Shown here: one piece after another, positions 34,661 through 43,342 of the stretch | Position numbering within the stretch: position 1 is the first letter of the stretch | How the letters are laid out: every line of letters starts with the position of its first letter | Origin: Desulfatibacillum alkenivorans DSM 16219 | GTDB lineage: Bacteria > Desulfobacterota > Desulfobacteria > Desulfobacterales > Desulfatibacillaceae | Direction of reading: 5' to 3' | Length of the DNA: 64,000 nt | Assembly: GCF_900142135.1 (NCBI RefSeq) | Contig: NZ_FQZU01000004.1 | Location: 1-64,000, forward strand | Made by a program: the position numbers and the translations under genes | Notes under the pieces: generated by a model | Told to the model about the DNA's origin: nothing | The model's database searches: none | The model's input: the letters and a program-made list of their open reading frames with translations, nothing else

Positions 34661-35722
34661 ATGGCAATCACTGAGGACAAAACCAAAGCCCTGGATACAG
34701 CCATAAGCCAGATTGAACGCCAGTTCGGCAAAGGGTCGGTCATGAAGCTGGGCGACCAGGTCGCCATGAAAGTGCCGGTCATCCCCACGGGATCCATTGC
34801 ATTGGATCTTGCGTTGGGAATCGGCGGGCTTCCCAGAGGCCGGATTGTGGAAATCTACGGCCCGGAATCTTCCGGTAAAACCACCCTGGCCCTCCATGCC
34901 GTGGCCGAGGCCCAGGCAAGGGGCGGCGTGGCCGCCTTTGTAGACGCCGAGCACGCCCTGGACGTGAGCTACGCCAAGAAACTGGGCGTCAATTGCGACG
35001 AGCTGCTGGTTTCCCAGCCCGACACGGGCGAGCAGGCCCTGGAAATCGCCGACATGCTGGTGCGCAGCGGCGCCGTGGACATCCTGGTCATCGACTCGGT
35101 GGCGGCCCTGACCCCCAAGGCGGAAATCGAAGGCGACATGGGAGACTCCCACATGGGGCTCCAGGCCCGCCTCATGAGCCAGGCTTTGCGCAAGCTCACG
35201 GCCACCATCAACAAAACCCGCACATGCCTGATTTTCATCAACCAGATCCGTATGAAAATCGGCGTGATGTTCGGCAACCCGGAAACCACGACAGGCGGCA
35301 ACGCCCTTAAGTTCTATTCCTCCGTGCGCCTGGACATCCGCAGGATCGGCGCCATCAAGGAAGGAACCGAATCCGTGGGCAACCGGGCCAAGGTGCGCGT
35401 GGTCAAAAACAAGATGGCGCCTCCGTTCAGGGAAGCCGAGTTCGACGTCATGTACGGCGAGGGCATTTCCAAGACCGGCGACTTGCTGGACGCGGGCGTC
35501 AATCTGGAAATCATCGATAAAAGCGGCGCGTGGTACTCTTTTGACGGAGAACGCATCGGCCAGGGCCGGGAAAACGTAAAGCGCTTTTTCAAGGAAAACC
35601 CGGACGTCTACGACAAAGCCTTGAAAATGATCAGAAACAAACTGGGCATCGGCGACGATGCGCCCGAAGAAGCCCCGGAAGCCGCGCCGGAAGAAAATGG
35701 CGGCGGCAAAAAGAAAAAATAG
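34661..35722 (+). CDS. recA: Recombinase RecA
   Basis: A 353-residue RecA. Walker A is GPESSGKTT near residue 67, with [29 protein letters not shown] (Walker B and loop L1 region), [22 protein letters not shown] (L2) and SSVRLDIRR. The acidic/lysine-rich C-terminal tail ([13 protein letters not shown]...KKKK) is usual. It catalyses homologous pairing and LexA co-cleavage. The ATG follows GGAGG. I see no obvious LexA box in the 85-bp upstream spacer, and no recX follows, as alaS is next. Confidence 0.97.
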   Translation: MAITEDKTKALDTAISQIERQFGKGSVMKLGDQVAMKVPVIPTGSIALDLALGIGGLPRGRIVEIYGPESSGKTTLALHAVAEAQARGGVAAFVDAEHALDVSYAKKLGVNCDELLVSQPDTGEQALEIADMLVRSGAVDILVIDSVAALTPKAEIEGDMGDSHMGLQARLMSQALRKLTATINKTRTCLIFINQIRMKIGVMFGNPETTTGGNALKFYSSVRLDIRRIGAIKEGTESVGNRAKVRVVKNKMAPPFREAEFDVMYGEGISKTGDLLDAGVNLEIIDKSGAWYSFDGERIGQGRENVKRFFKENPDVYDKALKMIRNKLGIGDDAPEEAPEAAPEENGGGKKKK

Positions 35723-35856
35723 CGAAATTGGTGCAGCAATAAATCTGCATTGAAATAGGAAAAACATTAACAACATGCCAGTGTGTGAGCAGCTCCGGTG
35801 CAGGCCTTGTCTAAAAAGGCGGCAAGGCCGCGGGTCTGCCGGAGGCGGGAGAAATC

Positions 35857-38484
35857 ATGACCGGTAACGAAGTCCGCTCCGCGTTTTTGGAGTATTTCAA
35901 AAAAAATGACCACAGAGTGGTCAAAAGCTCGTCCCTGGTTCCCCAGGACGACCCCACTCTTCTTTTTACCAATGCAGGCATGGTGCAGTTCAAACGCACC
36001 TTCCTGGGCGAAGAAAAACGCGACTACACCCGGGCCGCCACATCCCAGAAATGCGTCCGGGCGGGCGGAAAGCACAACGACCTGGAAAACGTGGGCTACA
36101 CGGCCCGCCATCATACCTTTTTCGAGATGCTGGGCAACTTTTCCTTTGGAGATTACTTCAAGGAACTGGCCGTTGAGCTTTCCTGGGATCTGTTGGTCAA
36201 CAAGTTCGGCCTGCCCGCGGACAAGCTCTGGGTCTCCATCTACCTGGACGACGATGAGGCCGGGCTTCTCTGGCGCGATAAAATCGGCGTGCCCGAAGAA
36301 CGCATCGTGCGTTTGGGCGAAAAGGACAACTTCTGGTCCATGGGCGACACCGGCCCCTGCGGTCCGTGCAGCGAAATTCATATCGACCGGGGCGAGGCCT
36401 TTGGCTGCGACAGCCCGGATTGCGCGGTGGGCTGCGATTGCGACAGGTACCTGGAAATCTGGAACCTGGTGTTCATGCAGTACAACCGGGACGAAACCGG
36501 CAAGATGACTCCCCTGCCCAGGCCGAGCATCGACACCGGCATGGGCCTGGAGCGCATCTGCTCCATCCTGCAAAACGCCGACACCAACTACGGCACCGAC
36601 CTGTTCACGCCCATTTTCAACCGCATCGGCGAGCTTTCCGGCAAAAAGCTGGGCGACTCCAAAACCGACGACGTATGCATGAAGGTCATCGCCGACCACA
36701 GCCGGGCCGCCGCATTTCTCGTTGGCGACGGCATTCTGCCCTCCAACGAAGGCAGGGGCTATGTGCTCAGGCGCATCATGCGCCGGGCCATCCGCTACGG
36801 CCGCCAGTTGGGCTTTAACAAGTCCTTCCTGCACGAGACCGTGGCCGCGGTCTGCGACTCCATGGGCGGCGCCTACCCGGATTTGGTGGAAGGCCGGAGC
36901 TTTATCACCAACGTCATCGTGAACGAAGAAAGCCGTTTTTCCGAAACCCTGGATAAGGGCCTGAGCGTTCTGAACGACGCCCTGGGCGAGATGGAAGCCA
37001 AGGGCGAAAAGGAAATCAGCGGCGAAGTTATATTCAAGCTGTACGACACCTACGGATTTCCCGTGGATATCGTGGAAGACGTGGTTCGGGACAAGGGCAT
37101 TGTCCTGGATCGGGACGGCTTTCAAACCCGGATGAAGGAGCAAAAGGAAAAATCCCGCTCCACCGTGGCCTTTGAAGGCGCCGGGGAGGCCTTCGCCAGT
37201 CTTTCCAGTCAGGGAATCAAATGCGAGTTCCAGGGCTACCACGGAACCTCCGGCTGCTCCAAGGTCATCCTGGTTGTCAAGGACGGCAAGGAAGTCCAGG
37301 AAGCCCAGGCCGGCGATGCGGTTTCCGTGGTTACGGAGGCCACGCCTTTTTACGGCGAGTCCGGCGGCCAGATGGGCGACCTTGGCGTGATTATGGCGGA
37401 CGGCCTGGAAATGGAAGTGGCCAGGACCTTGAAAGACCCCACAGGCCTGATCATCCATGAAGGCAAGGTGGTCAAAGGCAAAATCGCCAAAGGCCAGGAC
37501 GTGGACCTGAAAGTGGATGAAGCCGCCCGCCAGGCCACGGCCCGGAACCACACAGCCACCCATTTGCTGCACGCAGCCCTGCGCGAGGTGGTGGGGGATC
37601 ATGTCAAGCAGGCGGGCTCGTTGGTGGGGCCGGAACGTCTGCGTTTCGACTTCACCCATTTCTCTCCGCTGACGCCCGAAGAAACCGCCAAGATCGAAAC
37701 CCTGGTCAATGAGCGCATTCGCGACAACCTGGACGTCAACACCGTGGAAATGGACGCGGACCAGGCCCGGGAATCCGGCGCCATGGCCCTGTTCGAGGAA
37801 AAATACGGAGACACGGTCCGGGTGGTTTCCATGGAAGGTTTCAGCAAGGAGCTTTGCGGCGGCACCCATACCGAGCGTTCCGGCGACGTGGGATTTTTCG
37901 TGATCGCGGGAGAGACCAGCGTGGCCGCCGGCGTGCGCCGCATCGAGGCTCTGACCGGCGCGGCCGCCGTGGAATACGTGCACGGCCTGATGAGCCATTT
38001 GAACAAGGTTTCGGGCCTGTTAAAGGAAAAGCCGGAAACCCTGCCCGATAAAATCGAAAAGCTCCTGGCCCTGAACAAGCAGCAGGAAAAGGAAATCAAC
38101 GCCCTGAAAGCCAAGATTGCAGCCAAGGCGTCCGAGAGCGTGGATGACGAAATCCGGGAAGTCCGCGGCGCCAAGATGATCGCCAAAAAGGTGGAAGTGG
38201 ACTCTCCCGCGGCCATGCGGGACTTGGCCGACAAGTTCAGGGACAAATTGCAGTCAGGCATCGTGGTGCTAGGCAGTGAGGTTAACGGAAAGGCCTTGCT
38301 CATTGTCATGGTAACCAAGGACCTGACCAAGCAGTTCCAGGCCGGAAACATCATCAAACATGTCGCCAAGGAAGTTGGAGGGGGAGGCGGAGGCCGGCCG
38401 GATATGGCTCAGGCAGGAGGCAGCAAGCCCGAAAATCTCTCCCAGGCCATGGAAAAAGCCTATCAGATCGTAGAGGAGATGTAG
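35857..38484 (+). CDS. alaS: Alanyl-tRNA synthetase
   Basis: An 875-residue class II synthetase of normal length. The N-terminal catalytic domain starts NEVRSAFLEYFKKNDH with LLFTNAGMVQFKRTFLG and the GFLG-like MPLPRPSIDTGMGLER class II motif 3 (as TGMGLER). The editing domain has HTATHLLH (zinc His pair), then CGGTHTERSGDVG (Cys and His), and the C-Ala domain ends with GGGGGRPDMAQAGG. It charges tRNA-Ala and clears Ser/Gly mischarging. It follows recA after a 134-bp gap, an order common in proteobacteria. Confidence 0.97.
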   Translation: MTGNEVRSAFLEYFKKNDHRVVKSSSLVPQDDPTLLFTNAGMVQFKRTFLGEEKRDYTRAATSQKCVRAGGKHNDLENVGYTARHHTFFEMLGNFSFGDYFKELAVELSWDLLVNKFGLPADKLWVSIYLDDDEAGLLWRDKIGVPEERIVRLGEKDNFWSMGDTGPCGPCSEIHIDRGEAFGCDSPDCAVGCDCDRYLEIWNLVFMQYNRDETGKMTPLPRPSIDTGMGLERICSILQNADTNYGTDLFTPIFNRIGELSGKKLGDSKTDDVCMKVIADHSRAAAFLVGDGILPSNEGRGYVLRRIMRRAIRYGRQLGFNKSFLHETVAAVCDSMGGAYPDLVEGRSFITNVIVNEESRFSETLDKGLSVLNDALGEMEAKGEKEISGEVIFKLYDTYGFPVDIVEDVVRDKGIVLDRDGFQTRMKEQKEKSRSTVAFEGAGEAFASLSSQGIKCEFQGYHGTSGCSKVILVVKDGKEVQEAQAGDAVSVVTEATPFYGESGGQMGDLGVIMADGLEMEVARTLKDPTGLIIHEGKVVKGKIAKGQDVDLKVDEAARQATARNHTATHLLHAALREVVGDHVKQAGSLVGPERLRFDFTHFSPLTPEETAKIETLVNERIRDNLDVNTVEMDADQARESGAMALFEEKYGDTVRVVSMEGFSKELCGGTHTERSGDVGFFVIAGETSVAAGVRRIEALTGAAAVEYVHGLMSHLNKVSGLLKEKPETLPDKIEKLLALNKQQEKEINALKAKIAAKASESVDDEIREVRGAKMIAKKVEVDSPAAMRDLADKFRDKLQSGIVVLGSEVNGKALLIVMVTKDLTKQFQAGNIIKHVAKEVGGGGGGRPDMAQAGGSKPENLSQAMEKAYQIVEEM

Positions 38485-38509
38485 CGCCCGCGATCGACCG
38501 GAGAGAATT

Positions 38510-39484
38510 TTGGGAATCGACCCGTTTGAAAAGCGTATACTATTCGTAACAGGCAAGGGGGGAGTCGGCAAAACCACAGTCGCTGCGGCCCTGGCTTATG
38601 CAGCCAGGGACCGGGGCATGAACGTCTGTTTGGTGGAGGTCGCTCCCTCGCCTAACATGCGCATGATCTTCGAGCGGGAGATTCCCGTTTATAAGGAAGT
38701 CGAGGTGGACCGCGACCTTACGGTCCTCAGCATCGAACCTTTCCGGGCCTTGCATGAGTACGTGGGCCTGCAACTGAAGATCGGCGGCGCCGCCCGATTG
38801 ATCCTGAACAACCGGCTGCTCAATTACTTCCTCAACACCGCTCCCGGCTGGCGCGAACTCATTACCGTAGGAAAAATCTGGCACTTGTACGACATGAAGG
38901 TCAAGTGGTCCAACAGGCCGCGTTTCGACCTGATTGTGGTGGACTCCCCGGCCACTGGCCACGGCCTGAGCTTTTTAAAGGCGCCCTCCGTGTTCATGAA
39001 CATCATCAAGATGGGCAGGATGCAGGGCCAGACCGACGACGTCCAGAACATGCTCACGGATCCGAAGATTTCGTTGTTGAACGTGGTCACTTTGCCCGAG
39101 GAAATGCCGGTCAACGAGTCCATAACCTTGCTGAAGACCGCCAAGGAGGAACTGGGGATTCCCACCGGGATCACCTTTGTGAACAGCGTGTATCCGCCCT
39201 TGTTCGACGAAGAATCGCAAGCCTCCTATGATGAACTGCAAAAGGACGGCAAGGCCATGGAGCGGCTGAAGGAGGTCTTTCCCGACCGGGCGAAAGGCCT
39301 TTTGACAGCTTTGGAAAGCAGGCAGGCGCGGGTGGATCAAAGCGAATTTTATAAAAACATGGTGCTGGACAAAATCGGGCCTCCCATCGTCTCCATCCCC
39401 CATCTTTTTCCCGGAAGGGTGGATAAGGAAGGCGTGCAAAAGGTGGCGGAGATCATCAATCGCAGCATAAAGGAGGGCGTCTGA
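38510..39484 (+). CDS. ArsA/GET3-like ATPase, first of a pair
   Basis: A 324-residue deviant-Walker ATPase of the ArsA/GET3 (SIMIBI) class. KGGVGKTT (near residue 15, with the intradimer 'signature' Lys), VVDSPATGHGLSFL (switch II, DSPATGH as in ArsA-type proteins) and GITFVNSVYPP are visible. The conserved switch I Asp is replaced by APSPN in VEVAPSPNM, so this partner may be catalytically weaker. A TTG start at 38510 is used because GGAGAG precedes it and the P-loop follows in register. Its stop overlaps the start of the second ATPase (TGATG), suggesting a heterodimer. No arsenic genes are nearby, so arsenite export is unlikely. Confidence 0.85.
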   Translation: MGIDPFEKRILFVTGKGGVGKTTVAAALAYAARDRGMNVCLVEVAPSPNMRMIFEREIPVYKEVEVDRDLTVLSIEPFRALHEYVGLQLKIGGAARLILNNRLLNYFLNTAPGWRELITVGKIWHLYDMKVKWSNRPRFDLIVVDSPATGHGLSFLKAPSVFMNIIKMGRMQGQTDDVQNMLTDPKISLLNVVTLPEEMPVNESITLLKTAKEELGIPTGITFVNSVYPPLFDEESQASYDELQKDGKAMERLKEVFPDRAKGLLTALESRQARVDQSEFYKNMVLDKIGPPIVSIPHLFPGRVDKEGVQKVAEIINRSIKEGV

Positions 39485-40629
39485 TGCAGCTTTCCGACCT
39501 GGTCGCCGAAAAACACATCCTGGTTTGCTGCGGCTCCGGCGGCGTGGGCAAAACCACTATCAGCGCCTCTTTGGCCCTGTCCGCCGCTATGGCCGGACGC
39601 AAGGTTCTGGTCTGCACCATCGACCCGGCCAAAAGACTGGCGGACTCCCTGGGCTTGAAAGAACTGGGCAACGAAGAAGCGCGCATACCGGACGAAGCCT
39701 TTGACAAGGCGGGCGTCAAACCCAAAGGAGAGCTTTGGGGCATGATGCTGGACTCCAAGCGCACCTTTGACGATCTCATTGAACGCATTTCGCCCAATGA
39801 GGAAACCAGCCGCAAAATTCTGGAAAACGGATTCTATCAAAACATAACCACCGCCCTGGCCGGCAGCCAGGAGTTTTCCGCCATGGAAAAACTGTATGAG
39901 CTCGCCGCCAGCGGAAAATACGATTTGATCGTCCTGGACACGCCGCCTTCGCGCCACGCCCTGGATTTTTTGGACGCGCCCAATAAAATGACGGCCTTTT
40001 TGGACGCCAAGGTCATCCAATGGGTGCTTAAACCCTATCTCACGGCCGGCAAGATGGGGTTCAAATTCGTCAACCGCACGGCCAAGGCCATGTTTTCCAT
40101 TTTGGAAAAGGCCACGGGCAAGGAGACCCTCGCCGACATTGCGGATTTTTTTCTGGTGTTCGAAGGCCTGTACGACGGCTTCAAAGCCCGGGCCGCCAGG
40201 GTGCGGGAGCTGATGGAAGAGGACGGGACCGCCTTCTTACTGGTCACGTCTCCTCAATCCGGGTCTTTAAGCGAGGCGGATTTTTTTGTGGAGAGGATCG
40301 AACAGGACGGCATGGCCCTGGGCGGAGTGATTTTCAACCGCGTGCATACGCCTCCCACGGACCTGACTTCCAGGGAGGCGGCGGCCCTGGGCGAAAAAGC
40401 GGCTTCTTCGCTTAAAAAATACCAGCCGGCCGTGGAAGCCCTGGTCGCCAACCTGCGTTTGTTCATCCTGCTGGCCGAGGCGGACAAACGCGCCATAGAT
40501 TCTTTTTTAACGCGCCTTCAAAAGGGCGTGGGAAGCGTCCGCGTGCCTTATTTACTGCATGACGTGCATGACATCGCCACGTTGTTGGATGTGGCCTCCT
40601 ATCTTAAATTGCGGGTGTTAAGAGTGTAA
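39484..40629 (+). CDS. ArsA/GET3-like ATPase, second of a pair
   Basis: A 381-residue ArsA-like ATPase. The P-loop is GSGGVGKTT near residue 18, switch I is CTIDPAKRLADSLG (Asp kept) and switch II is LDTPPSRHALDFLDAP. The rest is helical, with GMALGGVIFNRVHTPP near 280. It lacks the CxxC of eukaryotic GET3, which binds tail-anchored proteins. Translational coupling to the first ATPase indicates a two-subunit complex. A similar ArsA-type pair exists in mycobacteria (Rv3679/Rv3680). The substrate or client is unknown, possibly a membrane or lipid-anchored protein. Confidence 0.85.
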   Translation: MQLSDLVAEKHILVCCGSGGVGKTTISASLALSAAMAGRKVLVCTIDPAKRLADSLGLKELGNEEARIPDEAFDKAGVKPKGELWGMMLDSKRTFDDLIERISPNEETSRKILENGFYQNITTALAGSQEFSAMEKLYELAASGKYDLIVLDTPPSRHALDFLDAPNKMTAFLDAKVIQWVLKPYLTAGKMGFKFVNRTAKAMFSILEKATGKETLADIADFFLVFEGLYDGFKARAARVRELMEEDGTAFLLVTSPQSGSLSEADFFVERIEQDGMALGGVIFNRVHTPPTDLTSREAAALGEKAASSLKKYQPAVEALVANLRLFILLAEADKRAIDSFLTRLQKGVGSVRVPYLLHDVHDIATLLDVASYLKLRVLRV

Positions 40630-40668
40630 TTCGCCTGGAGGACGGGGGGCGATCTTGGCAGGTGACCC

Positions 40669-43095
40669 ATGGATTTGGAACGTCATTCAGTTCTCCTTGT
40701 TGTCTTTTCTGCAATCTTGGGCGTCATAAGCATTGCAGCCTTGGACGGGTATTATCTCGCCCTCAGCCTTTTTCTGATTTGCTTAATAGCCGCCGTCTCC
40801 CTGCATCTCCGCCAAAGAATTCTTTATCATTATTGGGAAATTATTGACGCTTTAGAAAGCTTGGCCAATGGAAGCCATGAGCGCCGCCTGGACCCTGACG
40901 CGGGGCCGGGGCCTTGGACAAGGCTGGCTGGCGAGTTTAACAAGGTTTTGGACTCTTTGGCTGTCTCAAAGGAGCTGGACGCCGGACGCCTTGCCGACGC
41001 GGAATCCAAAATGCAGCAGAAGACCCGGGAGTTGCTGGGCAAAACCGCCCAACTGGAAAAAACGCTTCTTTTGCAGCAAGAGGAAATCAACCGCTATACA
41101 ACTAAGATCAAAGAACTGCAGGCGAGCGAAGAGCGGTTCAGGCGCATGACTCAATCGGCGCCCATAGGCATCTTTCTAGTCAATGAGCATGGGGTGACAA
41201 CCTATGTCAATCCCGCCCTTAAAAGCATTTTTGAGCTGGAAGGGGACTGGGACCTGGAAAGAAGCCAGCAAGGCGCCTTGCCCCCCCTGGAGGCCATCTC
41301 CACCGTGGAAAGCTGGCTTCAAGGCGTTTTGGAGGGGGAAGAGTATTCCCACGAAACCCAGATCTGGACCAACCGGGGCGCCATGCGCTGGATCAGCTTC
41401 GGCGCAACCCGCATTTTGGATCAGGCAGGCAATGTGCTTGGCTACGTGGGCGCCGTCGAGGATATCACCGCGCTTAAGCTGACGGAGCAGGCCCTGCGGG
41501 AAAGCGAATTGCGCTACCGGGAGGTGGTGGAAAACGCCAATGAAGGCATTGTGGTGGTCCAGAACAACTATCCCGCCTTTTGGAACAAACAGGTGAGCGA
41601 ATTATACGGCTACTCCCGGGAGGAGTTCAAAGGGTGGGATTTCGACTCCCATATCCATCCGGACGACCGCCGCAAGGTGCTGCAAAAGCAGCATGAGTTG
41701 GTGGAAAGCGGAAAAAGGACTGCAGTCCAGGCCTTCCGCATCATCTCCCGGGATGGAAATGAGCGCTGGGTGGAGCAAAGCAGCATAAAAATAATTTGGG
41801 ACTCGGCCCCCGCTTTGCTGTGCTTCCAGAGCGACGTTTCGGAGCGGAAAAAAGCGGAAGAGGCCTTGCAGCGCGCCCACGACGCTTTGGAGATGGAGGT
41901 CGCCGGCCGTACAAGCGAGTTGTTGGCCGCAAACTATAAGCTGACGAACGAAATTGAAGAGCGAAAACGCGGGGAAGCCGCTCTGCTGGAGCACGAAAAA
42001 TTGCTGCGCGCCACCATTGAGTCCACGGCGGACGGCATACTGGTTGTGGACGAAAACGGCCGAATAACCCATTTCAACAACTTGTTTAAAAAAATATTCC
42101 GGATTCCTATTTCTTTGATGGCCGCCAGGGACAACGCAAAGATTCTGGATCATATGGCGGGCCAGATAGAAAACTCCCATAACTTTAAACAGACCGTTTA
42201 TGAGACGTTTAAAACCGCCCAAACCACCCACGGCGCCCTGGTGCTTAAAGACGGCCGGGTGATCGAGGAGTACTCCAGCCCGCTTTCCAGGCATAAGCCG
42301 GACGGCGGCAGGGTGTGGAGCTTCCGGGACGTCACCGCCACCAAGGAGTTGGAAAGCCAGCTGATCCGCTCCGAAAGGCTGGCCGCAACCGGGCAGTTGG
42401 CCGCCTCGGTCGCCCATGAAATCAATTCCCCTTTGCAGGCCATCACCATGATGCTGGGCGCCATAAAACGCGAGTATGCGGATGACCGTGAGTTGTGCAG
42501 CCGGATAGATCTGTTAAAAGGGGCGTTTTTAAATATTCGGGACACGGTGAAAAACCTCCTGGACCTGAACAGACCGGGCAAGGAAAAACGCCAAAAAACC
42601 AATATCAATCGGATTATTGAGGGTTCCGTAGGCCTGGGGGCCAGCTACCTCAAGAAGAGCCGTGTGGAGGTGATCCTGGATCTGGATGAAAGCATCCCGG
42701 ACATCCTGGCCTCGCCCCAGCAGATGAGCCAGGTGGTGCTCAACCTGGTGAACAATGCCGTGGAGGCCGTCTCGGCGAATGCCGATGATGCTGGGCCGGG
42801 CTTAAAAGGCTGCATTGTCGTCAAGACGCTGCGGAGGAACTCCAGCCTTGTCATGCAAGTCATGGATGACGGGCCGGGCATCGCCCCGGAAGATTTGAAC
42901 AATGTGTTCGATCCGTTTTACACCAGAAAGAAAAAAATGGGCATGGGAGTGGGGCTGTCCATCTGCCTGGGCATTATTGAGGAGCACAGGGGCTCCATTT
43001 CCGTGGCGAACAATGCTGAGGGAGGCGCAATTTTTACCATTACCCTGCCTATAGAAGACCCGCAGAGTCAGAATCCGGCGCCCTATCCTTTGTAA
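40669..43095 (+). CDS. Membrane-anchored multi-PAS sensor histidine kinase
   Basis: An 808-residue kinase. Two closely spaced N-terminal membrane helices (about 6-24 and 27-43) with almost no periplasmic loop are followed by a HAMP-like/coiled region to about 150. Then three PAS domains are visible (about 155-275, 280-405 and 440-560; the last is FNNLFKKIFRIPISLM). HisKA has His582 in VAHEINSPLQAI, and the ATPase domain has NLVNNAVEAV, DDGPGI and GMGVGLSI. With no periplasmic sensor, the signal is probably cytoplasmic or in the membrane. No regulator is adjacent, so it is an orphan kinase. A weak GACCC precedes the ATG. Confidence 0.92.
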   Translation: MDLERHSVLLVVFSAILGVISIAALDGYYLALSLFLICLIAAVSLHLRQRILYHYWEIIDALESLANGSHERRLDPDAGPGPWTRLAGEFNKVLDSLAVSKELDAGRLADAESKMQQKTRELLGKTAQLEKTLLLQQEEINRYTTKIKELQASEERFRRMTQSAPIGIFLVNEHGVTTYVNPALKSIFELEGDWDLERSQQGALPPLEAISTVESWLQGVLEGEEYSHETQIWTNRGAMRWISFGATRILDQAGNVLGYVGAVEDITALKLTEQALRESELRYREVVENANEGIVVVQNNYPAFWNKQVSELYGYSREEFKGWDFDSHIHPDDRRKVLQKQHELVESGKRTAVQAFRIISRDGNERWVEQSSIKIIWDSAPALLCFQSDVSERKKAEEALQRAHDALEMEVAGRTSELLAANYKLTNEIEERKRGEAALLEHEKLLRATIESTADGILVVDENGRITHFNNLFKKIFRIPISLMAARDNAKILDHMAGQIENSHNFKQTVYETFKTAQTTHGALVLKDGRVIEEYSSPLSRHKPDGGRVWSFRDVTATKELESQLIRSERLAATGQLAASVAHEINSPLQAITMMLGAIKREYADDRELCSRIDLLKGAFLNIRDTVKNLLDLNRPGKEKRQKTNINRIIEGSVGLGASYLKKSRVEVILDLDESIPDILASPQQMSQVVLNLVNNAVEAVSANADDAGPGLKGCIVVKTLRRNSSLVMQVMDDGPGIAPEDLNNVFDPFYTRKKKMGMGVGLSICLGIIEEHRGSISVANNAEGGAIFTITLPIEDPQSQNPAPYPL

Positions 43096-43104
43096 AACAG
43101 TTAA

Positions 43105-43125
43105 GGGCAGGCGGGAAGGTAGATG
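43105..43125. repeat. 21-bp direct repeat, left copy
   Basis: An exact copy of 43347-43367. Read on the minus strand, the left copy is followed by T-TAA, so it too would encode the kinase C-terminus ending P-A-C-P-stop. The right copy is the actual 3' end of the kinase gene at 43343. The two copies flank the dispersed repeat at 43133-43280. Confidence 0.85.
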
Positions 43126-43132
43126 GCAGGGT

Positions 43133-43280
43133 GGCCCAGGCAAGGCTTTTTTTTTGCCTGGGTCCGAAGGACAAAAGGCGCGGCCGCAAGAGAATGTAAA
43201 AATTGGGTGCGGTCGGCGGGCGTACGGATCTGCTTAAATGCATGCTTTTATCGGGTTTTGGAAAGGGCGCTCGTCCGCAG
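43133..43280. repeat. Dispersed repeat, copy B
   Basis: A 148-bp copy of the 32356-32502 element: the same opening hairpin CCCAGGCAA/TTGCCTGGG, the ACAAAAGGCGCGGCCG block and the terminal AAAGGGCGCTCGTCCGCAG, with scattered substitutions. It lies between two convergent kinase genes and is flanked by 21-bp direct repeats (43105 and 43347). Confidence 0.8.
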
Positions 43281-43342
43281 GAGTTTGGACGCGCCATGGT
43301 GCAAATCTTTAATCGTGCAGTTAACGCATCATAGGAGGCATG

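Noticed and set aside
35767-37998. 743-residue open frame on the strand opposite alaS
   Set aside because: It lies wholly within the strongly supported alaS gene, has low-complexity His/Gly/Ala-rich sequence without domains, and reflects GC-rich third codon positions.
38510-40629. Arsenite efflux ATPase (ArsA) pair
   Set aside because: No ArsB/ArsR/ArsD neighbours and no arsenite-binding cysteine cluster, so ion-pump annotation is not justified.
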